DNA of 11,667 bases from an uncultured cyanobacterium (GTDB lineage Bacteria > Cyanobacteriota > Cyanobacteriia > PCC-6307 > Cyanobiaceae), in contig CAIXOZ010000143.1 of assembly GCA_903921295.1 (NCBI GenBank), positions 1 to 11,667 on the forward strand, given 5' to 3'. The translations under genes and the position numbers were made by a program. Numbering within the stretch: the first letter of the stretch is position 1; each line of letters opens with the position of its first letter. The notes beneath the pieces are model-generated. The model saw only the letters and a program-made list of their open reading frames with translations, was not told the DNA's origin and did not search any database. This document shows positions 1-5,689 of the stretch, piece by piece.

Positions 1-1442
1 AAACACTGCACCGAATTAGCGCCATTCGGAATCGACGCGGTGAAGTGATTGGCTTGACGTGCCGGGTGGGACGAGCGATTTTTGGCACGATTGGGATGAT
101 TCGCGATTTGGTTGAAAGTGGTCGATCGATTCTCATGCTCGGTCGTCCTGGAGTCGGTAAAACAACGGCACTGCGAGAAATTGCGCGCGTGTTAGCCGAC
201 GAACTCGATAAGCGCGTCGTGATTATCGATACCTCAAATGAAATTGCAGGCGATGGAGATGTCCCCCATCCCGCGATCGGTCGAGCGCGTCGAATGCAGG
301 TATCTCGTCCCGAACTGCAACATCAGGTGATGATCGAAGCCGTCGAGAACCACATGCCCGAAGTCATTGTGATCGATGAAATCGGCACCGAACTCGAAGC
401 CCAGGCGGCCCGTACGATTGCCGAACGGGGGGTGCAGCTGGTGGCCACCGCCCATGGCAACGAACTGGCCAATCTGCTCAAGAACCCCACCCTGAGCGAC
501 CTGGTGGGCGGGATCCAGTCGGTGACTCTCGGCGATGAGGAGGCGCGCCGCCGCCGCACGCAGAAGACCGTGCTTGAACGGGCGGCAGAACCCACCTTCC
601 CGTTGGCGGTGGAGATGCACAGCCGCAACCGCTGGCTGGTGCATCGCGATGTGGCGCGTACCGTCGATCAGCTGCTCCGTGGTCATGGGGTGCATCCCCA
701 GATCCGTGAGCTCGATGCCCGGGGGCACTGGCGCCTCGAGGAACCCGATGCGCCAGTGGCTCCCAGGGAGCCTCAGGCCCGACCTCCCCGGCCGGCGTCG
801 GTCAAGGCCCTGGCTCCCGTGCCGCTGCCGGAGCCCGCCGCCAGGCCTGCTGTGGACCAGCTCGCCAGCGCGCCCACCTTGCCGGATGACGATGGCGGCA
901 CAGCCGCTGACGAAACGGTGACGATCCCGCAGGATCTGCGGCTGTTCTGTTGCGGCGTCAGCGCTCTCCTTGTTGAGCAGGTGGTGCGTCAGCACCAGTG
1001 GCCGGTCAGACGCGTGCATGCGGTTCCGGAGGCGGATGCCGTGCTCAGCCTCCGCCAGCAGTTGGGACGGGAGCCCCACATCCGCCGCCTCGCCCAGCAG
1101 ATGGGCGTGCCGATTCTGGTGATCAAGGCCGATGCCCCCGCCCAGATCCAGCGGGCCATCGAACGTCTGCTGAGCCGGCAGCGGCGCCAGGATCGCCTGG
1201 ACTCTGGGCTCGAGGCCGCCACTCCCTTGGCGCCTGCAGATCCCGGCGATGCCCTGGCGGCTCTGGAGGAGTGCCGGCTGGCGGTGGAGCGGGTGGTCCT
1301 GCCGGATGGCCGACCGGTGGAACTGCTGCCGCGGGACGCCGCGGTGCGGGAGCTGCAGGCGGAACTGGTGGAGCGCTATGGACTGCGATCCGCCAGTTTC
1401 GGCCGCGGCCCCATGCAGCGCCTGCGGGTGTTTCCGCGCTGA
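1..1442 (+). CDS. ycf45: Ycf45-type AAA ATPase with C-terminal R3H-like domain, 5'-truncated
   Basis: The frame is open from base 3 through the window edge, and the codons before the first GTG (45) read TLHRISAIRNRRGE, continuing the conserved family sequence, so the true start lies outside. A P-loop (GRPGVGKT, nt 141-164) and a Walker B strand (VIVIDEI, about 363-383) define a SpoIIIAA/secretion-ATPase-like AAA domain. A Pro/Ala-rich linker (about 740-900) and a C-terminal block (about 1330-1442, RELQAELVERYGL, SFGRGP) resembling an R3H nucleic-acid-binding domain follow. Family role: presumed nucleic-acid-binding ATPase, function not established; plastid homologues are called ycf45. By my alignment the His of the R-x3-H motif is Ala here. 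Bases 1 to about 400 have much lower GC than the rest of the gene, so this part may be foreign or mis-assembled. The next feature is the tRNA, 177 bp on. Family is fairly sure; start not visible. Confidence 0.88.
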   Translation, partial: TLHRISAIRNRRGEVIGLTCRVGRAIFGTIGMIRDLVESGRSILMLGRPGVGKTTALREIARVLADELDKRVVIIDTSNEIAGDGDVPHPAIGRARRMQVSRPELQHQVMIEAVENHMPEVIVIDEIGTELEAQAARTIAERGVQLVATAHGNELANLLKNPTLSDLVGGIQSVTLGDEEARRRRTQKTVLERAAEPTFPLAVEMHSRNRWLVHRDVARTVDQLLRGHGVHPQIRELDARGHWRLEEPDAPVAPREPQARPPRPASVKALAPVPLPEPAARPAVDQLASAPTLPDDDGGTAADETVTIPQDLRLFCCGVSALLVEQVVRQHQWPVRRVHAVPEADAVLSLRQQLGREPHIRRLAQQMGVPILVIKADAPAQIQRAIERLLSRQRRQDRLDSGLEAATPLAPADPGDALAALEECRLAVERVVLPDGRPVELLPRDAAVRELQAELVERYGLRSASFGRGPMQRLRVFPR

Positions 1443-1536
1443 GCGCCTGCCGTTCCTGGCGGCTTCCGGCGGGGCAGCAGCACCGCGGATCCACGGCTGC
1501 GGAACAGGCCAGACCGCAGCATCGGCCTCGGAACAA

Positions 1537-1568
1537 TTGACGAAGGCCCCCCCGTTGTGGGTAACTAT
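1537..1568 (+). promoter_or_regulatory. Possible promoter of tRNA-Gln
   Basis: A TTGACG hexamer (1537-1542), one base off the sigma-70 -35 consensus, is followed by TAACTAT (1562-1568) as a weak -10 candidate. The spacing is 19-20 bp rather than 17, and the -10 match is poor. Transcription would begin near 1575, about 45 bases upstream of the tRNA. Position in the gap before a tRNA supports it; the -10 does not. Confidence 0.3.
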
Positions 1569-1575
1569 CCAAGGA

Positions 1576-1613
1576 CCGGCCAGTGGCCGGAACCCAGACC
1601 GGCGTCCAGCCGG
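1576..1613 (+). repeat. Two tandem inverted repeats in the tRNA-Gln leader
   Basis: CCGGCCA-G-TGGCCGG (1576-1590) is a perfect 15-bp palindrome. Eight bases on, CCGGC-GTCCA-GCCGG (1599-1613) is a perfect 5-bp stem with a 5-nt loop, ending six bases before the tRNA. There is no downstream T-run. They could end transcription from the upstream ATPase gene, guide tRNA leader processing, or be chance in GC-rich sequence. Confidence 0.45.
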
Positions 1614-1619
1614 AATTGA

Positions 1620-1691
1620 TGGGCCGTCGCCAAGCGGTAAGGCAGCGGGTTTTGGTCCCGCCATTCCTAGGTTCGAATCCTAGCGGCCCAG
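1620..1691 (+). tRNA. trnQ: tRNA-Gln (anticodon UUG)
   Basis: A complete cloverleaf can be folded. The acceptor stem is TGGGCCG (1620-1626) with CGGCCCA (1684-1690) and discriminator G1691. The anticodon stem GCGGG/CCCGC (1645-1649/1657-1661) closes a 7-base loop with anticodon TTG at 1652-1654. The T-arm is CTAGG/CCTAG (1667-1671/1679-1683) around TTCGAAT. The D-arm lies around 1629-1643 with the usual AAGCGGTAAGG core. The U1-A72 pair is typical of tRNA-Gln. CCA is not encoded (TTCT follows), so the CCA-adding enzyme must supply it. It reads glutamine CAA, and CAG by wobble. In cyanobacteria it is normally charged with Glu and then amidated by GatCAB. Confidence 0.96.
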
Positions 1692-1732
1692 TTCTGAACA
1701 CCTTTCCTCTGGCTTCCGACCGAACAGGACCG

Positions 1733-2479
1733 TTGATCGTCTTCGATTTCGATGGCGTTCTCGTGGACGGGATGGAGGAGTACTGGTGGGCGGCGCGCAG
1801 CGCTGTTCTGCGCCTTGCCCCTGACGCCGCCTGGCTTCAGGACCTCCCGGAGACGGCCCCGGAAGGGTTCCGGTTGTTGCGGCCTCTGATCCACAAGGGC
1901 TGGGAGATGGTGCTGGCCGCCGCTGAGCTTGGCCGCCGGGATCTCGATCTCCAGGGGTCTCTGCGCGATTACGCCGGGGCGCTCACGCAGGCTCTGGCGC
2001 GGTGGTCCTGGACGCCGGAACAGCTGCAACAGACACTCGAGCAGGTCCGCTCCGAGGCGATCGCTGCGGATCTCCCGCGCTGGCTTGCGCGCCATCGTTT
2101 CTATCCGGGGGTGCCCGAGCGTCTGCGGCGGTTGACGCAGGAGGGGGCGGACTGGTCGGTGCTGACCACCAAGGGGGGCGCCTTCGCGGCGGCAATCCTG
2201 GCGGCAGAGGGGCTGGAGCCGTTGTGGCTCAAGGGCCATGAGCAAGGCAGCAAGCCCGAGGTGCTGATGCGACTGGGTGATCCGGGCCGACCGATCTGGT
2301 TCGTCGAGGACCGGCTGCCGACCCTGATGGCGGTGCGTGCCACGCCCGCCCTTGCGTCCGTGCGGTGTTTCCTGGCCTCCTGGGGTTACCTCGGGCCGGA
2401 GGATCGTCTCGGCCTGCCGGAGGCGATCCGTCTGCTGGAGCCCGAGCCTTTCGCTGCCCCCCTGGCACGCTGGCCATGA
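1733..2479 (+). CDS. HAD-superfamily hydrolase (phosphatase-like)
   Basis: This 248-aa protein carries the four HAD motifs. Motif I is DFDGV with catalytic aspartates D5 and D7, motif II is LTTKGG (T145), the conserved Lys is in GSKPE (K174), and the acidic motif IV is FVEDR (E192, D193). The helical cap between motifs I and II (about residues 14-135) suits a small-molecule phosphatase; the substrate cannot be told. The frame is open upstream into the tRNA, so starts before 1692 are unlikely. TTG at 1733 is the first plausible start, with AGGA at 1726-1729 rather close before it and motif I immediately after, as in relatives. CTG codons at 1694 and 1709 are less likely. It begins 41 bp after the tRNA and could share its transcript. 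A 149-bp gap separates it from recA. Confidence 0.85.
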   Translation: MIVFDFDGVLVDGMEEYWWAARSAVLRLAPDAAWLQDLPETAPEGFRLLRPLIHKGWEMVLAAAELGRRDLDLQGSLRDYAGALTQALARWSWTPEQLQQTLEQVRSEAIAADLPRWLARHRFYPGVPERLRRLTQEGADWSVLTTKGGAFAAAILAAEGLEPLWLKGHEQGSKPEVLMRLGDPGRPIWFVEDRLPTLMAVRATPALASVRCFLASWGYLGPEDRLGLPEAIRLLEPEPFAAPLARWP

Positions 2480-2487
2480 TCCGTTAG

Positions 2488-2501
2488 CGTACGCCTGTAC
2501 T
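2488..2501 (+). promoter_or_regulatory. LexA/SOS-box-like operator upstream of recA
   Basis: CGTACGCCTGTACT contains the perfect repeat GTAC-N4-GTAC (2489-2500). It matches the cyanobacterial LexA box as I recall it (RGTACNNNDGTWCB) at every position except the first, C instead of A/G. It lies about 128 bp before the recA ATG. TACTAC (2498-2503) overlaps its right half and could be a weak -10, in which case bound LexA would block RNA polymerase. The match is seen directly. LexA control of this recA is inferred, and not all cyanobacteria use LexA for SOS. Confidence 0.55.
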
Positions 2502-2628
2502 ACAGTCGGGCTGAGACGGGTGCTCGCTTTGGTGGAACCAGTGTCCACGGGAGCGGCCCTGGCGCTCTTGACCTTGATGTCGCGGCCAGTTTCTCCGCTC
2601 CCGATCCGTTTCTTCGTCGCCCCCGACC

Positions 2629-3900
2629 ATGCCTGCTGATCCCAAGGCCGTTTCTGAGACCAAGGCTCTGACTGACGCCAAGGCTGCTGCTGATCCCAAG
2701 GCCGTTTCTGAGGCCAAAGCTGTTTCTGAGACCAGGCCGGCGGCCGCTGGCGCTGCACTTTCTGCACGCGGTGGTGTGGCCAGTGCCGCGGCTCAGGCGG
2801 CGATGGAGGCCCGTGCCGGTGAGCGCGACAAGGCTCTTGGCCTGGTGCTGAACCAGATCGAGCGCAACTTTGGCAAGGGCTCGATCATGCGTCTCGGTGA
2901 CGCCTCGCGGATGCGGGTGGAAACCGTCTCCACCGGTGCGCTCACCCTGGATCTGGCTCTGGGTGGCGGCTATCCCAAGGGTCGGGTCGTTGAGGTCTAC
3001 GGCCCGGAAAGTTCGGGCAAGACCACCCTCACCTTGCATGCGATCGCTGAGGTTCAGCGCCGCGGTGGCGTGGCGGCTTTCGTGGACGCCGAACATGCCC
3101 TGGATCCCGTCTACGCCGCCGCGCTCGGGGTCGACATCGAGAACCTGCTCGTCTCCCAGCCTGACACCGGCGAGATGGCGCTGGAGATCGTGGATCAGCT
3201 GGTGCGCTCCGCTGCCGTCGACATCGTTGTCGTTGACTCGGTGGCAGCCCTGACCCCCCGGGCGGAGATCGAAGGTGAAATGGGGGATCTCGCGGTCGGC
3301 AGTCAGGCCCGCCTGATGAGTCAGGCGATGCGCAAGATCACCGGCAACATCGGCAAGTCTGGTTGCACCGTGATCTTCCTCAACCAGCTGCGTCAGAAGA
3401 TCGGGGTCACCTACGGCAACCCCGAGACCACGACAGGCGGCAATGCCCTGAAGTTCTATGCCTCAGTGCGGCTTGATATCCGTCGGATCCAGACCCTCAA
3501 GCGCGGCACGGAGGAGTACGGAATCCGGGCGAAGGTGAAGGTGGCCAAGAACAAGGTGGCTCCGCCCTTCCGAATCGCCGAATTCGACATTCTCTTCGGC
3601 CGCGGCATCAGCACCCTCGGTTGTCTGCTCGACATGGCCGAGGAAACCGGTGTCGTCACCCGCAAGGGTGCCTGGTATAGCTACGACGGTGACAACATCG
3701 GCCAGGGCCGTGACAACACGATCACCTGGTTGGAGCAGAACCCCGAGAAAAAAGAAGAGATTGAGGTGCTTGTGCGCCGTCGGCTCACGGAGGGGGCGGA
3801 CGTCACCGCCAATTCCATGAAACCGCTGGCGGCGAAGGCGGCCAAGTTGGCGGCCACGGTCGGCGCAGACGCCGACGACGATCGCCCTGACGCAGGCTGA
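2629..3900 (+). CDS. recA: RecA recombinase with N-terminal repeat extension
   Basis: RecA forms ATP-dependent filaments on single-stranded DNA, carries out strand exchange in recombinational repair, and triggers LexA self-cleavage. The core is strongly conserved: Walker A GPESSGKT (residues 125-132), Walker B VVVDSVAAL, a loop L1/L2 region with EGEMGD and the SQAMRK helix followed by NPETTTGGNALKFYAS, and an acidic C-terminus (DADDDRPDAG). At 423 aa it exceeds E. coli RecA (352 aa). The P-loop is displaced by about 59 residues because of a low-complexity N-terminus with repeated DPKAVSE/KAVSE units. ATG 2629 gives MPAD, close to the MPAE start of many cyanobacterial RecAs; ATG 2803 (M59, MEARAGERDK) would give a normal-length protein. 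Neither has a clear ribosome binding site. An SOS-box-like site lies upstream. The gene next to it is the convergent DUF1815. Confidence 0.98.
   Translation: MPADPKAVSETKALTDAKAAADPKAVSEAKAVSETRPAAAGAALSARGGVASAAAQAAMEARAGERDKALGLVLNQIERNFGKGSIMRLGDASRMRVETVSTGALTLDLALGGGYPKGRVVEVYGPESSGKTTLTLHAIAEVQRRGGVAAFVDAEHALDPVYAAALGVDIENLLVSQPDTGEMALEIVDQLVRSAAVDIVVVDSVAALTPRAEIEGEMGDLAVGSQARLMSQAMRKITGNIGKSGCTVIFLNQLRQKIGVTYGNPETTTGGNALKFYASVRLDIRRIQTLKRGTEEYGIRAKVKVAKNKVAPPFRIAEFDILFGRGISTLGCLLDMAEETGVVTRKGAWYSYDGDNIGQGRDNTITWLEQNPEKKEEIEVLVRRRLTEGADVTANSMKPLAAKAAKLAATVGADADDDRPDAG
2635..2736 (+). repeat. Direct repeats encoding the RecA N-terminal extension
   Basis: A 24-bp stretch (2635-2658) recurs exactly at 2689-2712, a 54-bp period, encoding ADPKAVSE twice. 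A further partial copy follows, encoding KAVSET, with GTTTCTGAGACCA shared between 2650-2662 and 2722-2734. Identity at silent sites argues for recent duplication or slippage rather than selection on the protein. Confidence 0.9.
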
Positions 3901-3940
3901 AGATGATCAGCGCATGCTCTGGTCTGCGGATCTGGTCCAG

Positions 3941-3995
3941 GGCCTGGGCTGAGGCCGAGCGAACCCTTCCCTGGGGTCGCCTGGCTGTTCCAGGG
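3941..3995 (+). terminator. Possible recA transcription-end hairpins
   Basis: Two GC-rich inverted repeats follow the recA stop. GGCCT (3941-3945) pairs with AGGCC (3952-3956) over a 6-nt loop. CCCTGG (3969-3974) pairs with CCAGGG (3990-3995) over a 15-nt loop. Neither has a T-run on either strand, so neither is a classical intrinsic terminator. The rest of the 3901-4108 gap between the convergent recA and DUF1815 genes holds nothing I recognise. Confidence 0.25.
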
Positions 3996-4108
3996 GCCGG
4001 CAGCATGGCGTGCTCGTTCGCGTGTCTGGCGGCAGCCTCCAAGGGGTGAGAGCCGTTCAGGTCTCAGGCGATGACGCTGTCGCGGCGGAGACTCCAGCGA
4101 TCTTGCGG

Positions 4109-4477
4109 TCAGACGAGCGGAGGAATGGTCGTGGCCTCGGGGGCCGCCAGGCTGGGATCGACCCTGCCCAGGCCAATCTGGAGGCTGGCGCTGAGGCGCT
4201 GGAGCTCCTGAATCGCCTCGGCCCCTTCCAGTTTCACCAGTTCATGACCGTCGCGGGATTCCATCCAGCTGATGCCGAAGTCGGACACCAGGAAGCGCAC
4301 CAGATGGTTCTCGCCCACTCCAGCCACGAAGGAGGCACCGAGCATCTCGCCGGGGTCGCCGCAGGTGTAGCAGCTGGCGGTCAGGCCCCGGTTCCGCAGG
4401 CTGGAGGCCAGGGCTTCCAGACTCATCACCAGGTCGTTGACCACGGAGCGGTATTGCTCGGCGAGACGCAGGAACAT
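4109..4477 (-). CDS. DUF1815 family protein
   Basis: This 122-aa protein starts MFLRLAEQYR, followed by NDLVMSLEALASSLRNRG, ASCYTCGD and the VRFLVSDFGISWMESRDGHELVKLEG block. I recognise this as the cyanobacteria-specific DUF1815 family, which has no known function. The CYTC pair (C36, C39) could bind metal or be redox-active; this is inference. No signal peptide or membrane segment is seen, so it is probably cytosolic. The frame stays open 35 codons upstream to 4582, but family similarity begins at the ATG at 4477, and TAGAAT lies just upstream as a likely -10. The last ~15 residues (DPSLAAPEATTIPPLV) look like a variable tail. It converges on recA. To its other side lies the large gene-free interval. 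Confidence 0.85.
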   Translation of the reverse strand: MFLRLAEQYRSVVNDLVMSLEALASSLRNRGLTASCYTCGDPGEMLGASFVAGVGENHLVRFLVSDFGISWMESRDGHELVKLEGAEAIQELQRLSASLQIGLGRVDPSLAAPEATTIPPLV

Positions 4478-4500
4478 CGACCAGGGCCCAATGTTCAAGG

Positions 4501-4506
4501 ATTCTA
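4501..4506 (-). promoter_or_regulatory. Candidate -10 element of the DUF1815 gene
   Basis: On the minus strand bases 4506 to 4501 read TAGAAT, five of six matches to TATAAT, 23 bp before the ATG at 4477. Transcription would start near 4494 with a leader of about 17 nt. No good -35 is seen at the right distance (TCGCAA is the best). Confidence 0.4.
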
Positions 4507-4817
4507 AGGTTTTCTTCAGAATCGTTGCGATCGGCGCCTCCCTGGGTCTTTGGCCTCGCGTCGGTGGCGCTGCCGCCGCCAACCTGAACCGAGCATTGAC
4601 ACACGAGCGCCGTCATCCGAGCCGGGGTGGGGCGACGCGGCGACAGGAGCGTTGCTCCGTGCGCAGGCAGGGGAGCCCGGACGCGTGATCAGCCCGGCTC
4701 CAGCCTGGCGTTGAACAGGGCCCGAAGAGGGTCGCCACGGTTGGCGCCCGGCGCGTCGGCCTTGTCCCCAACGGTTTGGCAGGGACACACCATGACGCCC
4801 TCTCGTCCTGATGGATG

Positions 4818-4899
4818 CGGCCTCTGGTCAGCGTTGGCTCGACCAGCGGGGTACCACGGCAGCACAGGACTCGCTAGCCAAGCTCTCTGCCAGAGGCCG
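4818..4899. repeat. Long imperfect hairpin (10-bp perfect outer stem)
   Basis: CGGCCTCTGG (4818-4827) is the exact reverse complement of CCAGAGGCCG (4890-4899). Nested inside, TTGGCT (4834-4839) pairs perfectly with AGCCAA (4876-4881), and CGA (4840-4842) can pair with TCG (4871-4873) across a 2-base bulge. The result is a rod-like fold of about 82 nt. The strand of any RNA is unknown. A single 10-bp stem of this span is expected about once or twice by chance in a window this size; the nested pairing is the added interest. Confidence 0.5.
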
Positions 4900-5044
4900 A
4901 GGCCGTCTGCGTGGCCGTCTCCGCTGTGGCTGTCGCGTTGGATCGGCGTCTGCGGGCTGACCCCTCCCGTAGGGATCGAGCGTCGTTGGTGAGGCTGTGA
5001 TCACCGGTTCATTGCGCTGATGGTCTGCGGGCAAAGCACCGCGG

Positions 5045-5097
5045 AGACCTTGGGATGGGGCGTCGCTTGCTTGCGGCGCTTCGCAAGCGTGAGGTCT
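5045..5097. repeat. Nested two-stage hairpin
   Basis: AGACCT (5045-5050) is the reverse complement of AGGTCT (5092-5097). Inside it, CGCTTGC (5064-5070) is the exact reverse complement of GCAAGCG (5083-5089) with a 12-nt loop. The arms are asymmetric: 13 nt against 2 nt between the two stems. There is no T-run, so it is not an obvious terminator. It may be part of a structured RNA or an uncommon protein-binding site. Confidence 0.5.
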
Positions 5098-5416
5098 GCC
5101 GGGGGGCGTCACCGGATTCAGGTCGGCGTCTCGCCGGTGCTCGCCTTCCGCAGATGGCGTGGGCAGCGTTGCCTGCAGCGCCTCTGTTGACCCAGCCCCC
5201 TGGGCAGCCCGTTCCTGAGCGGCCCGCTTCCGTTCAGAGTGCTTGTGGGCCTGCGCTCCTGATTCCGCCTTGGCTCGCCTTGGGCGGCGCGCCTCATAGC
5301 CCTGGACCAGGGAACCTGGCCCATCCAGGAGCTCCACGCTCCACGGGGCAGCGTGATGGCCGCTCGTCCACCGTGACCGGCAGCATGTGGCCTTCGCCAG
5401 GCAGCTCGCGAATCCC

Positions 5417-5662
5417 TCAGCCGTCGGCCAGCTGCCACCAGCCCAGGGCCGGTCCGATGAAGCGGACTGTCACCCAGAACAGCACCAGGGCACCGATGCC
5501 CACCCAGGCGCCGCGTGTGGTCAGGGTCACGAACCGATCGCCCTGATTCCTGGTCAAGGGCAACCAGGAGATCAGTCGCGGTGAGGTGTCCTTCGCTTTG
5601 GTGGTCTGACGCGGGGGCCTGGGCGGCAATCCCTGGGCGGCCCGGCGTTTCGCTTCTCCCAT
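5417..5662 (-). CDS. DUF2839 family small membrane protein
   Basis: This 81-aa protein begins MGEAKRRAAQGLPP and ends WVTVRFIGPALGWWQLADG, which I recognise as the cyanobacterial DUF2839 family, function unknown. A basic, proline-rich N-terminus (residues 1-30) precedes SPRLISWLPLT and one hydrophobic segment (about residues 51-70, GAWVGIGALVLFWVTVRFIG) that should span a membrane once. The protein is short, but it is complete for the family. It starts 27 bp after the stop of the helicase-like gene on the same strand, so the two are probably co-transcribed. No Shine-Dalgarno is visible before the ATG. After the stop the same frame runs on for about 40 codons to another stop, with no recognisable sequence. 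Confidence 0.88.
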   Translation of the reverse strand: MGEAKRRAAQGLPPRPPRQTTKAKDTSPRLISWLPLTRNQGDRFVTLTTRGAWVGIGALVLFWVTVRFIGPALGWWQLADG

Positions 5663-5689
5663 GACGACGGTTCGTGCAGCCCTCGCAGG

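Larger units (their letters stand above)
4478..5416. other. 939-bp interval without a convincing gene
   Basis: Between DUF1815 and DUF2839 no frame shows a family I recognise. Open frames exist on both strands (for example 4828-5337 minus and 4627-4992 plus), but they are Arg/Pro/Ala/Gln-rich. In the first, my count over about 90 codons gives roughly 70% G/C at third positions, no more than the base composition predicts and below the ~84% of a neighbouring real gene segment. The interval contains two notable inverted-repeat structures (listed separately), an exact 8-bp direct repeat GGCCGTCT (4901-4908, 4913-4920) and an isolated TTGACA (4596-4601) with no -10. It could hold a decayed gene or an unrecognised RNA gene. 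Confidence 0.6.

Noticed and set aside
234..1664. 476-aa minus-strand open frame opposite the Ycf45-type gene
   Set aside because: No recognisable family, low-complexity composition, and it overlaps both a well-supported gene and the tRNA.
1620..1691. tRNA-Gln as an integration site for a mobile element
   Set aside because: No integrase, no duplicated tRNA 3' end and no phage-like gene are seen in the window.
1667..2767. 366-aa minus-strand open frame with QKRPWDQQ-like repeats
   Set aside because: The apparent peptide repeats are the antisense reading of the recA 5' direct repeats and the HAD gene; no independent support.
2057..3047. HIP1 octamers (GCGATCGC) at 2057-2064 and 3040-3047
   Set aside because: Two in 11.7 kb is close to what base composition alone predicts (about 0.5), so there is no HIP1 enrichment.
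4792..4992. Small plus-strand frame starting MTPSRPDG with AGGGA seven bases or so upstream
   Set aside because: The ribosome-binding-like sequence is reasonable, but the protein is Trp/Pro/Arg-rich with no recognisable family and overlaps the inverted repeat at 4818-4899.
4828..5337. 169-aa minus-strand frame in the gene-poor interval
   Set aside because: Charged low-complexity sequence, GTG start without ribosome binding site, and third-position G/C of about 70%, lower than in the real genes. It is left as possible but unsupported.
5300..5416. Frame continuing directly after the DUF2839 stop (HMLPVTVDERPS...), possibly a degraded gene or a stop readthrough
   Set aside because: About 40 codons to the next stop and no match to a family I know; too short to support a pseudogene call.
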